NCBI RefSeq assembly: GCF_037265215.1 | Contig: NZ_CP147737.1 | Location: forward strand, 3,876,001 to 3,940,000 | Origin: Xenorhabdus griffiniae | GTDB taxonomy: Bacteria; Pseudomonadota; Gammaproteobacteria; Enterobacterales; Enterobacteriaceae | Length of the DNA stretch: 64,000 nucleotides | Direction: 5' to 3' | Shown here: positions 19,777-28,811 of the stretch, one piece after another | How positions within the stretch are numbered: position 1 is the stretch's first letter | Layout of the letters: every line of letters starts with the position of its first letter | Translations under genes and position numbers: made by a program | Notes under the pieces: generated by a model | Seen by the model: the letters and a program-made list of their open reading frames with translations, nothing else | Database searches by the model: none | What the model was told of the DNA's origin: nothing

Positions 19777-19807
19777 TGCAGGCTTTCTATCTTATAACGA
19801 GCCTGCA
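19777..19807 (+). terminator. Possible terminator after the FAD oxidase
   Basis: An 8-bp stem TGCAGGCT (19777-19784) with AGCCTGCA (19800-19807) has a 15-nt loop and no clear T-tract, so termination is only plausible. It lies 24 bp after the stop. Confidence 0.4.
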
Positions 19808-19918
19808 TCATAAATAGTGTCTATCTATGTATATGAACGATTGGCTGCGATATGTATTTCATAGCTTTCACACTCTTGATCTATACTATTGCCCCTTTTG
19901 TAACACATAAAAAACACA

Positions 19919-20413
19919 ATGGAACGCTTTCTCGAAAATACAATGTACGCCTCCCGCTGGCTACTTGCACCGGTTTATTTCGGTTTATCATTGGCATTAT
20001 TTGCTCTTGCGGTTAAGTTCTTTCTGGAAATCATGCACATCCTGCCGGATATTCTCTACATTACGGAATCCAACCTAATCCTGACGTTGCTTTCCCTGAT
20101 TGATATGGCGCTGGTTGGCGGGTTGCTGGTCATGGTGATGTTTTCTGGCTATGAAAACTTTGTTTCAAGCCTGGATATCCACGAAAGCAAAGAGAAATTA
20201 AGCTGGTTGGGTAAAATGGATGCGACCTCACTCAAAAATAAAGTTGCCGCTTCAATTGTCGCCATTTCCTCCATTCATTTGCTGCGCGTCTTTATGGACG
20301 CCAGAAATGTGCCGGACAATAAACTTATGTGGTATGTCATTATTCACCTCACCTTTGTTTTGTCCGCATTTGTGATGGGATATCTGGATAAACTTACGCG
20401 CCACAATCATTAG
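19919..20413 (+). CDS. yqhA: YqhA, UPF0114 family membrane protein
   Basis: Inner-membrane protein of unknown function, 164 residues with three to four hydrophobic helices. It is almost identical to E. coli YqhA: start [20 protein letters not shown], central [17 protein letters not shown], end [11 protein letters not shown]. It is convergent with the minus-strand regulator at 20486, with a shared hairpin between. In E. coli yqhA has different neighbours, so it has moved. Confidence 0.95.
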   Translation: MERFLENTMYASRWLLAPVYFGLSLALFALAVKFFLEIMHILPDILYITESNLILTLLSLIDMALVGGLLVMVMFSGYENFVSSLDIHESKEKLSWLGKMDATSLKNKVAASIVAISSIHLLRVFMDARNVPDNKLMWYVIIHLTFVLSAFVMGYLDKLTRHNH

Positions 20414-20458
20414 ACGATCAAACAGTAGAAAACAAGCAAACCAACAATTATCGCCCTG

Positions 20459-20486
20459 ATGCCAGTTGAACCCAACCGGCTGGCAT
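20459..20486. terminator. Shared hairpin between convergent yqhA and the TerW-like gene
   Basis: ATGCCAG at 20459-20465 pairs with CTGGCAT at 20480-20486 around an imperfect inner stem. The position between convergent genes suggests a bidirectional terminator, though T-tracts are poor. Confidence 0.4.
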
Positions 20487-20971
20487 TACGGAATTCGCCT
20501 CTTCGATGAACTTCCTTTCACGGATTCTTTGAGCAGTTTTTCAATAAACCTATCCACGACCATTTCAACGACATCACTTCTGGTTGTCTCCAGACGATTA
20601 GCCAAACTATCAATTTTTCTGATAACAGACATTCTTAAGGAAAGAGAAACCGGCTTTTTTTTCTCTTTATCAAGAAAAACATGGCTGGTGGCTTCTTCAG
20701 ATTTGCAACTGAGATGTTGAGCAAGGAGTTCTTCAATCCTTCTCACATCTTTTCTGGTCAGGCTTCCTTTATCAACTAACTGATAAGTATTACCCATTTT
20801 GCTAAACCGGATATTCGCACAGTAAAGATCCCTCAGTTCCCGCAATGCACGTGTTAACGTTGGCTCCGAACAATTCAATTCCCTAATGATCCTAACCTTA
20901 CTAACCGGTTTACCATGTGAAAGTAATACCGTTAATTTGAAATTTCTAAATTGTTTGGGACTAAGTAGCAT
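20486..20971 (-). CDS. DNA-binding regulator, TerW-like
   Basis: 161 residues. The N-terminal ~70 residues look like a winged helix (KPVSKVRIIRELNCSEPTLTRALREL with a wing strand region NIRFSKMGNTYQLV). The C-terminal part (SLSLRMSVIRKIDSLANRL then RSDVVEMVVDRFIEKLL) resembles a ribbon-helix-helix or dimerisation segment, ending in a basic tail. Size, N-terminal fold and location beside a ter gene cluster fit TerW, the DNA-binding regulator of ter operons, but I cannot confirm family membership. It is separated from the ter genes by palindromic-repeat copy D. Confidence 0.65.
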   Translation of the reverse strand: MLLSPKQFRNFKLTVLLSHGKPVSKVRIIRELNCSEPTLTRALRELRDLYCANIRFSKMGNTYQLVDKGSLTRKDVRRIEELLAQHLSCKSEEATSHVFLDKEKKKPVSLSLRMSVIRKIDSLANRLETTRSDVVEMVVDRFIEKLLKESVKGSSSKRRIP

Positions 20972-21091
20972 TTTTTATTACCAAGTCAGGGATAAAAAAC
21001 CCCCAAGCTCTATACTGTTAACTACAAAATAACTTTCAGCATAGCCACTATCACAGGTAAATCAATATCAAAACGAATTAAAAGCCTTAGC

Positions 21092-21196
21092 TATACGCAT
21101 TAAACTTCAAGTTGCAATTTACGACACGATATGAAACCTGATTTCTTCCCACTTCGCGGGGAGAAATCACACGCATCTTGAAGTTAGATTGGTATA
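21092..21196. repeat. Dispersed palindromic repeat, copy D
   Basis: Full 105-bp copy in the orientation TATACGCATT to TTGGTATA, nearly identical to copy E at 29606 and in the same orientation. The two copies bracket the nine ter genes. Confidence 0.92.
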
Positions 21197-21217
21197 TATT
21201 TTCGACCGTTTAAGATC

Positions 21218-22144
21218 CTATGCTACCTTGGGTTCTATACCATAATGTGCTGCCCGCTCAAGAATATTCACTGCCCAGCGTTGATGGGTGGCCGGTTCAC
21301 ACATCACTCCCTGCGATTTGAAAACGGCTTTATTGGCCTTGAGAATAGTCAGCGCCTCAGCATGATCATGAGCATTAACCATGAGCGCTCGTTGGATGCA
21401 TTTAATTTGCCTTGGGTGTATGGCCGTTTTTCCCACCAGACCGTGAGCAATATCCAATTCCAGCTCTTTCTCCAGTAATCTCAAATCATCAATATGCTCA
21501 CAAACCGGTGCAGTCAGGGCAAATCCCCGCGCAACAAAAACGGCAACCAACATTTTAATGACATATCCCATCGGCCCATCATACAGGGTGAAATTACGGG
21601 AGCGCCGCAGGGACATGACATTCATCAGATCATTACCACCAATACGCAAGGCAATAATACGATCCTTGCAAGGGTGTTGTTTGAGAATGTCCGCAAGCTG
21701 ATTCATTTTCTGAACATCAAACACCTCTGCACTCTCCAGTGTTGGCATAATGCACAGATGAGTTGAATCAATAACATTCCACCAGCCTGACAACGAGGCA
21801 TGGGTAAATTTAGGCAAAACCAATCCATCAATAACACTGAGATTGACATTGGCAACCAGATACTCCGCCATCCTTTCATCACGCGGACGGATAAACATCA
21901 GGGGACGATGATGGTTGATATTGGAAGAAGAGTTATCCACTTCTGCCAATGTTTGCATAACCTCTCGGAGATTTTCGAGAGCAACGGGAATATCCTGCTC
22001 ACTGACAGCATCTTCCAGACAAATAACCAGCGAGCGCAGATCAGGGATCTTATTCTGTAACACAATTTCTGTAATATCCTGGCGGGTAGCTGGCATATAC
22101 AGAGTGGCGCCGAGTCGATGCGGAGAAGGGGTTGGTTTCATCAC
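21218..22144 (-). CDS. HpcH/HpaI (CitE-like) lyase of the Ter metabolite operon
   Basis: 308-residue TIM-barrel protein of the CitE aldolase/lyase family, which cleaves or forms C-C bonds on CoA-linked or free acids using Mg2+. Visible motifs are LVICLEDAVSEQD (residues ~38-50), FIRPRDERM and MPTLESAEVFD near 135. It is the last of four overlapping genes; its ATG overlaps the stop of the preceding gene by 4 bp. Such CitE-like proteins occur next to terZABCD in many enterobacteria and are predicted to help build a nucleoside-like compound; the reaction is not known. Confidence 0.85.
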   Translation of the reverse strand: MMKPTPSPHRLGATLYMPATRQDITEIVLQNKIPDLRSLVICLEDAVSEQDIPVALENLREVMQTLAEVDNSSSNINHHRPLMFIRPRDERMAEYLVANVNLSVIDGLVLPKFTHASLSGWWNVIDSTHLCIMPTLESAEVFDVQKMNQLADILKQHPCKDRIIALRIGGNDLMNVMSLRRSRNFTLYDGPMGYVIKMLVAVFVARGFALTAPVCEHIDDLRLLEKELELDIAHGLVGKTAIHPRQIKCIQRALMVNAHDHAEALTILKANKAVFKSQGVMCEPATHQRWAVNILERAAHYGIEPKVA

Positions 22145-23220
22145 ACTACCTTCTTAATAATAGTTACGGCACGGTATTGACCAATGAGATCATCGACTTC
22201 CGTAATAACAACATTTTTCTGACGTGCCAAATGAACCAATAAGCCAACATCAGGATCACTCTGGGAACGCACGAGCACATGGTCTGGCACTCGTCGTAAT
22301 ACTGCACGAGTTGCTTCTGCAATGCCAGGTTTAATACGGTTAATACTGTCAATCTGGTATTTTTCAGCAAGACTGGAAATCACCGTTTTGCTTAATTGCC
22401 GCAACGCGGTTTTTTCCTGCGGCAACCAAACTGCTTCAGGGATAGCAACCCCATCTAATTGATTACGACAATCAGCGACAGTGTCTACTAATAAACGGCT
22501 GCACTCAAACTTGATCAGGTGATCACACTGCACACAACCGTGCAACCCTTCTTCATGCCAGATCGAACGCGATATCAATCCCGATACCGGCGCTCCCATA
22601 ATACCGAAAGGAATCAACCAATCATCATCGCTGGCTGCCAGCCACGAGCAGCCACAAGGATCAGCCAATACCACCAGACGTGGAATACCTGCATAACCAA
22701 CCCGCCCCGCCAAAGATCGCGACAGTTCTGTGGTAATCGCGCCTTTGCCCGTCCAGCCATCAACAAATACCACGCCATCCGTTCCATGTTTCTGCTCAAT
22801 ATACGATAGCGCTGTATGATCAATACCACGATCCCGAATAATGCTGATGCCATAATGATAAGAGCGTTTGCCCATTTCCCTGAGCGTTTGATGCAACATC
22901 ACCCCCAAAGGAACGCCAGCCCTGACCAAACTGACCAATATAATCGGCGTATCACCAAAACGGGATACCAGAGCTTTGGCGAGCATCACAACTTCCGTCG
23001 CCAACCGAACAGCCCCTTGTCCAAGTGCTTTATCAAACAGTTCAAGGTGATAAGACGTAGGCTCTGGCTCCTGACTTAACATATCCGAATAGTGACGAGC
23101 GCCAGATTGGATCAACTGCTCCTTAATATCCACAGGTGTCATCTCAATTTGAACTGGCTTTAGCAGAAATTGAACATCATCAGAAGCATAACTCCCAGAG
23201 AAAGGGGGAAAGCTATTCAT
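22141..23220 (-). CDS. PRTase-type/StiP-like protein with C-terminal PELOTA-like domain
   Basis: 359 residues. The N-terminal ~240 residues carry a phosphoribosyltransferase-type Rossmann core with VSLVRAGVPLGVML (near 95-108) and VVFVDGWTGKGAIT (near 150-163), where a canonical PRTase has its PRPP loop. This is the family also annotated as StiP 'cysteine protease'. The last ~90 residues (RVPDHVLVRSQSDPDVG through NVVITEVDDLIGQY) look like the PELOTA RNA-binding fold. It overlaps both neighbours by a few bases (8 bp upstream, 4 bp downstream), implying translational coupling. Confidence 0.8.
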   Translation of the reverse strand: MNSFPPFSGSYASDDVQFLLKPVQIEMTPVDIKEQLIQSGARHYSDMLSQEPEPTSYHLELFDKALGQGAVRLATEVVMLAKALVSRFGDTPIILVSLVRAGVPLGVMLHQTLREMGKRSYHYGISIIRDRGIDHTALSYIEQKHGTDGVVFVDGWTGKGAITTELSRSLAGRVGYAGIPRLVVLADPCGCSWLAASDDDWLIPFGIMGAPVSGLISRSIWHEEGLHGCVQCDHLIKFECSRLLVDTVADCRNQLDGVAIPEAVWLPQEKTALRQLSKTVISSLAEKYQIDSINRIKPGIAEATRAVLRRVPDHVLVRSQSDPDVGLLVHLARQKNVVITEVDDLIGQYRAVTIIKKVV

Positions 23221-23986
23221 TATTTACAGCTCCAAATAAGGCAGCCATTAATGTGTCAGCAAACTGGCTTTGCTGAGGCATACCAAACCAATCACACAGT
23301 TGCATAAAACGGTGATCGCTCAGACTGTCTCCCAGGCCGATAACTGGGAAAATACCTCGCTCCGCACGAAGCCTTTGCAAAAGGTGATGAGTTGCCAGTC
23401 CCTTATCAACACACTTTGGCAGCACAGTGAGATTGTTATTGTTTTGATGGAAATAAAAGTTTTGATGAAAATGACTTTCTTGGGCCAAAGCTTCAGCCAG
23501 TATATTAAGCTGGTTCAACCTATCGTGATCGCGGTGTTTGATGATCAGGAAAACAGGTACATCCTCGTACTCATAGTCAATACGTACCCAGGCATCGATA
23601 CCATAAGATGCCACCAAACGCTGGCTCAGACGTTCCAATTCACATAATTTATCCCGATATAACAACAGTTCTGGCAATAGGCACGATTGCCAAAGCTCAT
23701 CAACAGCACCTTCTGGTGTGAGGATCACCGCACCGTGCGAAACAATACGCCAGGAACGGAAAGGGATCTGTACACGGCTTAACTGTTCTGTATTTCTGGC
23801 GGTGACTGGAATAACCTCGGCATGAGCCAGCAACCAATCCACTAACATAGACTGTTTTTCAGTCATATAACTGTGGGGAAAACATTTTCGATCCAACGCA
23901 CCCACGCGAAAAGATATTTCTTTCAGCTTACGGCGAGATTGAAATAGCGTGTCATCCAGATCAGTCAAAAATACAGGCTTAGTCAT
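23213..23986 (-). CDS. HAD-family phosphatase of the Ter metabolite operon
   Basis: 257 residues from the Met at 23986. The HAD motif I is FLTDLDDTLFQ at residues ~6-16, motif II lies in VIPVTARNTEQ, and the C-terminal GLGDSLSDHRFM is motif IV. A longer start at 24022 would overlap the previous gene by 44 bp; 23986 gives the common 8-bp overlap and starts right before the HAD core. The family dephosphorylates sugars and nucleotides; here it probably acts on the intermediate made by the flanking PRTase-type enzymes. Confidence 0.85.
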   Translation of the reverse strand: MTKPVFLTDLDDTLFQSRRKLKEISFRVGALDRKCFPHSYMTEKQSMLVDWLLAHAEVIPVTARNTEQLSRVQIPFRSWRIVSHGAVILTPEGAVDELWQSCLLPELLLYRDKLCELERLSQRLVASYGIDAWVRIDYEYEDVPVFLIIKHRDHDRLNQLNILAEALAQESHFHQNFYFHQNNNNLTVLPKCVDKGLATHHLLQRLRAERGIFPVIGLGDSLSDHRFMQLCDWFGMPQQSQFADTLMAALFGAVNNE

Positions 23987-25163
23987 ATCCAACGATCTCG
24001 ACAACCGGAGAAACACAGGCAAGCTGTGCCATTAACGCCGGATCAACGGACATTTTGGGCGTTTCAAGGCAGAGTAATACCCGATCAAATTTCTGGTGCG
24101 CAACATTGTAGAGAAAATTGGGGATGCCAAGTCCGTAATTATCCGTAAAAGCCATCACAGATTGGATAGCATGACCGCAAGAAATGGGAGAACGAGTTGT
24201 CGAACCAAATACCACTGATGCCCCTTCCTGCTCAAGCCGTTCAGCCAGCAGGAACGGCTGCCAGACAAATTCACCGGAACCTAATACCAGCACGTTTTCG
24301 CCTGCTTTGACATTGATTGCTGCGCCAATGTCACATTGGATCTCATCCAACCCCAACCGTCCCCAGCTCTGTTGACCGATGATATTGATTTTTCCCTTGG
24401 CCGTAACATTGACTTGAGGCATCACCGGTGCTGGAGCAAAGATATCTGCTTCCCACTGCCAATTACCCTCGATCAGGGAAACCTCAGAAACGGGTAATGG
24501 GCTGCGTTTCACAACCGATTTGCCACTCCAATCCGTCAATGTCACGGTGACAATATGTTCAATATGCTCAAGCCCTGCATGGCGCAGTGCCTCCAGCAAA
24601 TTAAGGAACGTGTTACCCGTCGTTGCTTCATCATCAATCAGAACCAGAGTTCGGGCATTTGTCACCCGTTGACGCAATCGGCTCTCTGTTGGCCAATAAA
24701 TCAGATGATCTGTCGCATGACTGTGATTTTCCTTAAACTCACACAATAAATCGCCATCAACCGGATGGCGTGTCGAAGTCAGAAATACCGGCTTATTGGC
24801 TTTGTGTTTCGTTTCCTGGAATACCCCCGCCGCTAGCCCGACAGCGGTTTCTGCCATGCCAATATAGAGAACCGGACCAGAAAGATGAGCAGGGAACCGT
24901 GCAGATAATTGCTGATATACCGAACGCATGATCGATGGCTTAACCGGAATATGGCGCCCCAAGACTTTACTGACAAACAGGAATGCTCTTTTGGGATTAC
25001 GGCGTTCAGCAATATCAAACAGGGTGTTCAGACATGCTGTGCCACGCGATGCCGTCACCGTCAATGTCCCGCTGTTTAATTTTTTTTGGTAAACCTGCTC
25101 CTGGAAAACAGGTTTTTCATCAGCTGGTTTTTTATAAACATCGGTATCGCTCAACACTGTCAT
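23979..25163 (-). CDS. Phosphoribosyltransferase with TRSP domain
   Basis: 394 residues. The PRPP-binding signature LVLIDDEATTGNTFLNLL lies near residues 173-190, typical of type I PRTases, and the C-terminal third (ENVLVLGSGEFVWQPF...STTRSP) resembles the TRSP domain that accompanies this PRTase in ter loci. It is the first gene of the minus-strand operon and diverges from terZ across a 338-bp regulatory region. Comparative genomics by others predicts these proteins make a nucleoside-like metabolite; no ATP-grasp enzyme accompanies them here. Confidence 0.82.
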   Translation of the reverse strand: MTVLSDTDVYKKPADEKPVFQEQVYQKKLNSGTLTVTASRGTACLNTLFDIAERRNPKRAFLFVSKVLGRHIPVKPSIMRSVYQQLSARFPAHLSGPVLYIGMAETAVGLAAGVFQETKHKANKPVFLTSTRHPVDGDLLCEFKENHSHATDHLIYWPTESRLRQRVTNARTLVLIDDEATTGNTFLNLLEALRHAGLEHIEHIVTVTLTDWSGKSVVKRSPLPVSEVSLIEGNWQWEADIFAPAPVMPQVNVTAKGKINIIGQQSWGRLGLDEIQCDIGAAINVKAGENVLVLGSGEFVWQPFLLAERLEQEGASVVFGSTTRSPISCGHAIQSVMAFTDNYGLGIPNFLYNVAHQKFDRVLLCLETPKMSVDPALMAQLACVSPVVEIVGYD

Positions 25164-25401
25164 GGAGATGCCTTTTCAAAAAAACTCAGCCGAAACCAAT
25201 AAGGTCACTTTCAGCATTTGTTCTTAATTCGGTGAAATATACATCGCAGTCTAGAATTTCAAACCAGCATGTGTCAATCATATTATGATTATTTAGGCTA
25301 AAATTTGTTTGACTTTTCTGCATGGAAAAGAAATCATACCAATCGAAACCAGGCTGTTGTCTATCATACAGTTAACAGCCAGATATACCTGTTTACGGGA
25401 G

Positions 25402-25444
25402 TCATAATATGACAGATTTAAGCTATCTATTTGTCATATTATGA
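25402..25444. promoter_or_regulatory. 13-bp perfect inverted repeat upstream of terZ
   Basis: TCATAATATGACA (25402-25414) and its exact complement (25432-25444) are 17 bp apart and run into TTTTTT. The same core in the form TCATATTATGATT appears again at 25278-25290, 124 bp after the start of the divergent operon. The arrangement fits an operator for a ter regulator or an AT-rich attenuator hairpin in the terZ leader; the data do not decide. Confidence 0.55.
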
Positions 25445-25501
25445 TTTTTTAATACGTGAAATTACCGTAATTCACCGACAAACAAAATAGAGGTGTCATT
25501 A

Positions 25502-26089
25502 ATGGTTTCGTTAAGCAAAAATCAGTCAGTTTCGCTCGCCAAACAGAGCGCATCACTGGCTAAAATGGATTTTGGTCTGGGATGGGATCCTGTGACCAAA
25601 AAGAAAGGCTTTTTGGCGAGCTTATTCGGCGGTGGCAGTGATGAAATCGATCTGGATGCAAGCTGCATTCTGCTGGATAAATCTGGCAATGCCATCGATA
25701 CAGTATGGTTCGGCCAACTGAAATCAAAATGTGGTTCTATACAACACACTGGCGATAACCTGACTGGTGAAGGTGATGGGGATGATGAAATTATCCGTGT
25801 CAATCTCATCAAACTTCCCGCCAATGTCGAATACCTTGCATTTACCGTTAACAGTTTCCGTGGTCAAACCTTTAATGACGTTGAAAATGCCTTCTGCCGC
25901 GTCGTTGACCAAAACGGCAAAGAACTGGCTCGCTACCAGTTGAATGAGCAAGGCGCTCACACTGGCATTATCATCTCTTCCCTGCGCCGTAATGGTGGTC
26001 AGTGGGATTTCACGGCACACGGCGTCCCTTGTCTTGGACGTACTATTGACGCGATGTATCCACAGATCGTTGAGACGGTGGTGCGCTAA
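25502..26089 (+). CDS. terZ: TerZ, TerD-family Ca2+-binding stress protein
   Basis: 195 residues of the TerD beta-sandwich family, which binds calcium and contributes to tellurite, phage and colicin resistance through an unknown mechanism. Visible are the N-terminal VSLSKNQSVSLAKQ, the acidic DEIDLDASCILLD motif and [16 protein letters not shown], the family's calcium-site region. The ATG at 25502 was chosen over a GTG at 25493 because AGAGG at 25489-25493 is then a well-spaced ribosome site. Its stop overlaps the terA start (TAATG). Confidence 0.93.
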   Translation: MVSLSKNQSVSLAKQSASLAKMDFGLGWDPVTKKKGFLASLFGGGSDEIDLDASCILLDKSGNAIDTVWFGQLKSKCGSIQHTGDNLTGEGDGDDEIIRVNLIKLPANVEYLAFTVNSFRGQTFNDVENAFCRVVDQNGKELARYQLNEQGAHTGIIISSLRRNGGQWDFTAHGVPCLGRTIDAMYPQIVETVVR

Positions 26090-27219
26090 TGAATCTGACA
26101 CCTGGGGGCAACGCCTCTGTTCCCAATCAAACGCTGACTGTGCGGGTTATATCGGGTTCAGCCGTTGATGTTTCTGCTTTTCGTTTGTATGCCGATGGCA
26201 AAGTGAAAGGCGATCCAGATATGGTGTTCTACGGTCAACCGATCAATGATGACAACACCATCCGCCTGACTGGTGGCAACATCAATACCTCATTCAGTGT
26301 CAATTTGCCTGCCTTGGGCCAGGATGTCCAAAAAGTTGCGTTCACCGCGACTTGCGACGGTAACCAAACGATTTCCAATCTACGCAACCTTTCCATTCAG
26401 GTTGAACTGAACAGCAGCGTGATTTTACAGGGGAATGTTGAAGTACAAGGCCGTCCAGAGGCAGCCTTGATCCTCGGCGAACTGTATTGCCGCAACGGTG
26501 AATGGAAATTCCGTTTTATTGCCCAAGGTTTTAATGGCGGTCTCAAGCCACTGGCTGAACATTTTGGTGTAGATATTATTGATGATGAGCCAGCACCAAA
26601 TCCCGTTAGTTTGAGTAAGGTTTCTCTGACCAAAGAAAAACCGACTATCAGCCTTAACAAACGTGACAACTACGGTGAAATTCGCATCAATCTGAACTGG
26701 AGTCAAAACGCCTCTTCCTCCTCAAGAGGTCTATTGCAAGGCATGTTCGGTGCAAACAAAAACGTGGATTTGGATCTCGGTGCATTCGTTCGACTGCAAG
26801 ATGGAGAGAAAGACGTTGTACAAGCACTGGGGAATCGCTTTGGCAATTACCGTTATGAACCGTATGTAGAATTACAAGGGGATGATCGCACCGGTCAAGT
26901 TCGTGATGGTGAATGGCTCCACGTCAATGGGTTTGAATGGAAAAACATCCGTGAAGTTTTGATCTACGCCTTTATCTACGAGGGCGTGCCTAGCTGGGAC
27001 AAAACCGACGGTATAGTCACAATTTATGTCCCTGATCAGCCCCCGATTGAAACGCGGATGACAGAAGGCTACAACCACAAAGGCATGTGTGCCATTGCCC
27101 GCCTTGTCAATGAAAACGGCGCTATCAAAGCAGAACGAATCAATCAATACTTTAGCGGGCATAAAGAGATGGACAGGGCGTTTGGCTGGGGTTTTAGCTG
27201 GACAGCCGGCAAGAAATAA
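26089..27219 (+). CDS. terA: TerA tellurium resistance protein
   Basis: 376 residues, two TerD-related beta domains: an N-terminal one (~1-165) and a C-terminal one (~190-376), which includes the conserved DLDLGAFVRLQDG and ELQGDDRTG segments. These cytoplasmic proteins assemble with TerB and TerC at the membrane. It overlaps terZ by one base and is followed by terB after 31 bp, with a strong GGAGGGA site there. Confidence 0.93.
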   Translation: MNLTPGGNASVPNQTLTVRVISGSAVDVSAFRLYADGKVKGDPDMVFYGQPINDDNTIRLTGGNINTSFSVNLPALGQDVQKVAFTATCDGNQTISNLRNLSIQVELNSSVILQGNVEVQGRPEAALILGELYCRNGEWKFRFIAQGFNGGLKPLAEHFGVDIIDDEPAPNPVSLSKVSLTKEKPTISLNKRDNYGEIRINLNWSQNASSSSRGLLQGMFGANKNVDLDLGAFVRLQDGEKDVVQALGNRFGNYRYEPYVELQGDDRTGQVRDGEWLHVNGFEWKNIREVLIYAFIYEGVPSWDKTDGIVTIYVPDQPPIETRMTEGYNHKGMCAIARLVNENGAIKAERINQYFSGHKEMDRAFGWGFSWTAGKK

Positions 27220-27250
27220 CTCTCTATTTTACCAATAAGCGGAGGGACTA

Positions 27251-27706
27251 ATGTCCTTTTTAAACAAAATCAAATCAGCGTTCAACGCAGGCCGCGAAGA
27301 ACTCACCACCCAAGTTAGTCGTTTCAAGAACAGAAAGTTCATGGAAGGTACGGTAGCCGTATGTGCACACGTTGCCATGGCAAGTGACGGCGTCAGCTCA
27401 GAAGAAAAACAGAAAATGATCGGGTTCATCAAAAACTCTCCTGAACTGAAAGTGTTCGATACCTCTGAGATTATCGAATTCTTTAACAAACTGGTTAGCA
27501 GCTACGAGTTTGATGCTGACATTGGCAAAGGTGAGGCTATGAAATTCATTATGGCTCTGAAACAGCAGCCGGAAGCGGCACAACTTGCTTTGCGCGTCGG
27601 AATTGCCGTCGCCAAGAGTGATGGTGACTTTGATAACAACGAAAAACAGGCTGCCCGTGAAATTTGCTTAGCCCTTGGCTTTGCACCGGCTGATTTCGAA
27701 CTGTAA
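27251..27706 (+). CDS. terB: TerB, tellurite resistance protein
   Basis: 151-residue helical protein of the TerB family, which binds metal and associates with the inner face of the membrane via TerC. Conserved acidic residues in MASDGVSSEEKQKMI (~60-75) and VAKSDGDFDNNEKQ (~124-137) are the expected metal ligands. A clear AGCGGAGGGAC ribosome site precedes the ATG. It is the third gene of terZABCD. Confidence 0.94.
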   Translation: MSFLNKIKSAFNAGREELTTQVSRFKNRKFMEGTVAVCAHVAMASDGVSSEEKQKMIGFIKNSPELKVFDTSEIIEFFNKLVSSYEFDADIGKGEAMKFIMALKQQPEAAQLALRVGIAVAKSDGDFDNNEKQAAREICLALGFAPADFEL

Positions 27707-27732
27707 TCGCAGATATTTAAGAGGCTTACTTC

Positions 27733-28761
27733 ATGGTATCCACGCACATTGGTTTTCCGATGGAAACCGTTGCTGTATTTATTATTCTGTCGGTTGGTGC
27801 GCTCTTTATCGACCTCTTTATGCATCGTCATGATAAGCCGATTTCGCTGCGCAGTGCCGCTCTTTGGTCTATTTTCTGGATCGCAATTGCCTTTGTTTTC
27901 GCAGGCTTCCTGTATGTCCATCACGGCGCAGAAGCAGCGAGTCTGTTTGTCACAGGCTATGCGCTGGAAAAAGTTCTTTCCGTCGATAACCTGTTTGTCA
28001 TCATGGCGATTTTCTCCTGGTTCGCTGTTCCAGATCGCTATCGCCACCGAGTTCTGTATTGGGGAATTATCGGCGCGATTGTCTTCCGTGGTATTTTCGT
28101 TGCCATTGGGACAAGCCTGCTGGCACTTGGGCCGTGGGTTGAAATCATATTTGCGGTTATCGTTGGCTGGACAGCGGTCATGATGCTGAAAAGTGGTGAT
28201 GATGACGATGAAATCGAAGACTATTCACAGCACCTTGCCTACCGTCTGGTGAAGCGTTTCTTCCCAATTTGGCCGAAACTGCGTGGCCATGCTTTTGTAC
28301 TGAACCAAAAAGAAGTGGATCAGGAATTGGCTAAACCAGAAAACGCCGATGTGAAAGTCGGTCGGGCGGGCAAAGCTGCACTTTATGCTACGCCACTGAT
28401 GCTGTGCCTGGCAGTAGTCGAACTGTCTGACGTGATGTTTGCCTTTGACTCTGTACCCGCGGTGATTGCAGTCAGTCGGGAACCATTAATTGTGTACAGC
28501 GCCATGATGTTTGCTATCTTGGGTCTGCGCACGCTCTACTTTGTGCTTGAAGCATTGAAAAAGTATCTAGTGCATTTGGAAAAGGCAGTGATCGTTTTGC
28601 TGTTCTTTATTGCCATCAAACTGGGTTTAAATGCTTCCGAGCATATATTCCACCACGGTTATTCAATTTCAGCTACAAGTAGCTTATTTGTGGTGATTGG
28701 CGTACTGGCAGCCGGTATTCTTGCCAGCCTGCTGTTCCCACAAAAAGAAAATGCACGCTAA
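27733..28761 (+). CDS. terC: TerC, integral membrane protein
   Basis: 342 residues with about nine hydrophobic helices. The family acidic residues in membrane segments are present (FIDLFMHRHD near 26-35, SVDNLFVIMAI near 87, FAFDSVPAVIAVS near 240), suggesting metal or proton transport. The sequence is close to plasmid and chromosomal TerC of enterobacteria (start MVSTHIGFPMETVAVF). It is the membrane anchor for the Ter complex and is essential for tellurite resistance in known systems. Confidence 0.95.
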   Translation: MVSTHIGFPMETVAVFIILSVGALFIDLFMHRHDKPISLRSAALWSIFWIAIAFVFAGFLYVHHGAEAASLFVTGYALEKVLSVDNLFVIMAIFSWFAVPDRYRHRVLYWGIIGAIVFRGIFVAIGTSLLALGPWVEIIFAVIVGWTAVMMLKSGDDDDEIEDYSQHLAYRLVKRFFPIWPKLRGHAFVLNQKEVDQELAKPENADVKVGRAGKAALYATPLMLCLAVVELSDVMFAFDSVPAVIAVSREPLIVYSAMMFAILGLRTLYFVLEALKKYLVHLEKAVIVLLFFIAIKLGLNASEHIFHHGYSISATSSLFVVIGVLAAGILASLLFPQKENAR

Positions 28762-28811
28762 ATCCGTAAAATCTAAGTAACTAATACGACGTAATAAGTG
28801 AGGAAATAACA

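Noticed and set aside
22141..23220. Annotation as a cysteine protease (StiP)
   Set aside because: The name exists for this family, but the visible motifs are of a phosphoribosyltransferase-type fold with no obvious protease triad, and the Ter context favours a biosynthetic role.
27502..28047. 181-aa minus-strand frame across terB/terC
   Set aside because: It is a shadow of two confidently identified ter genes.
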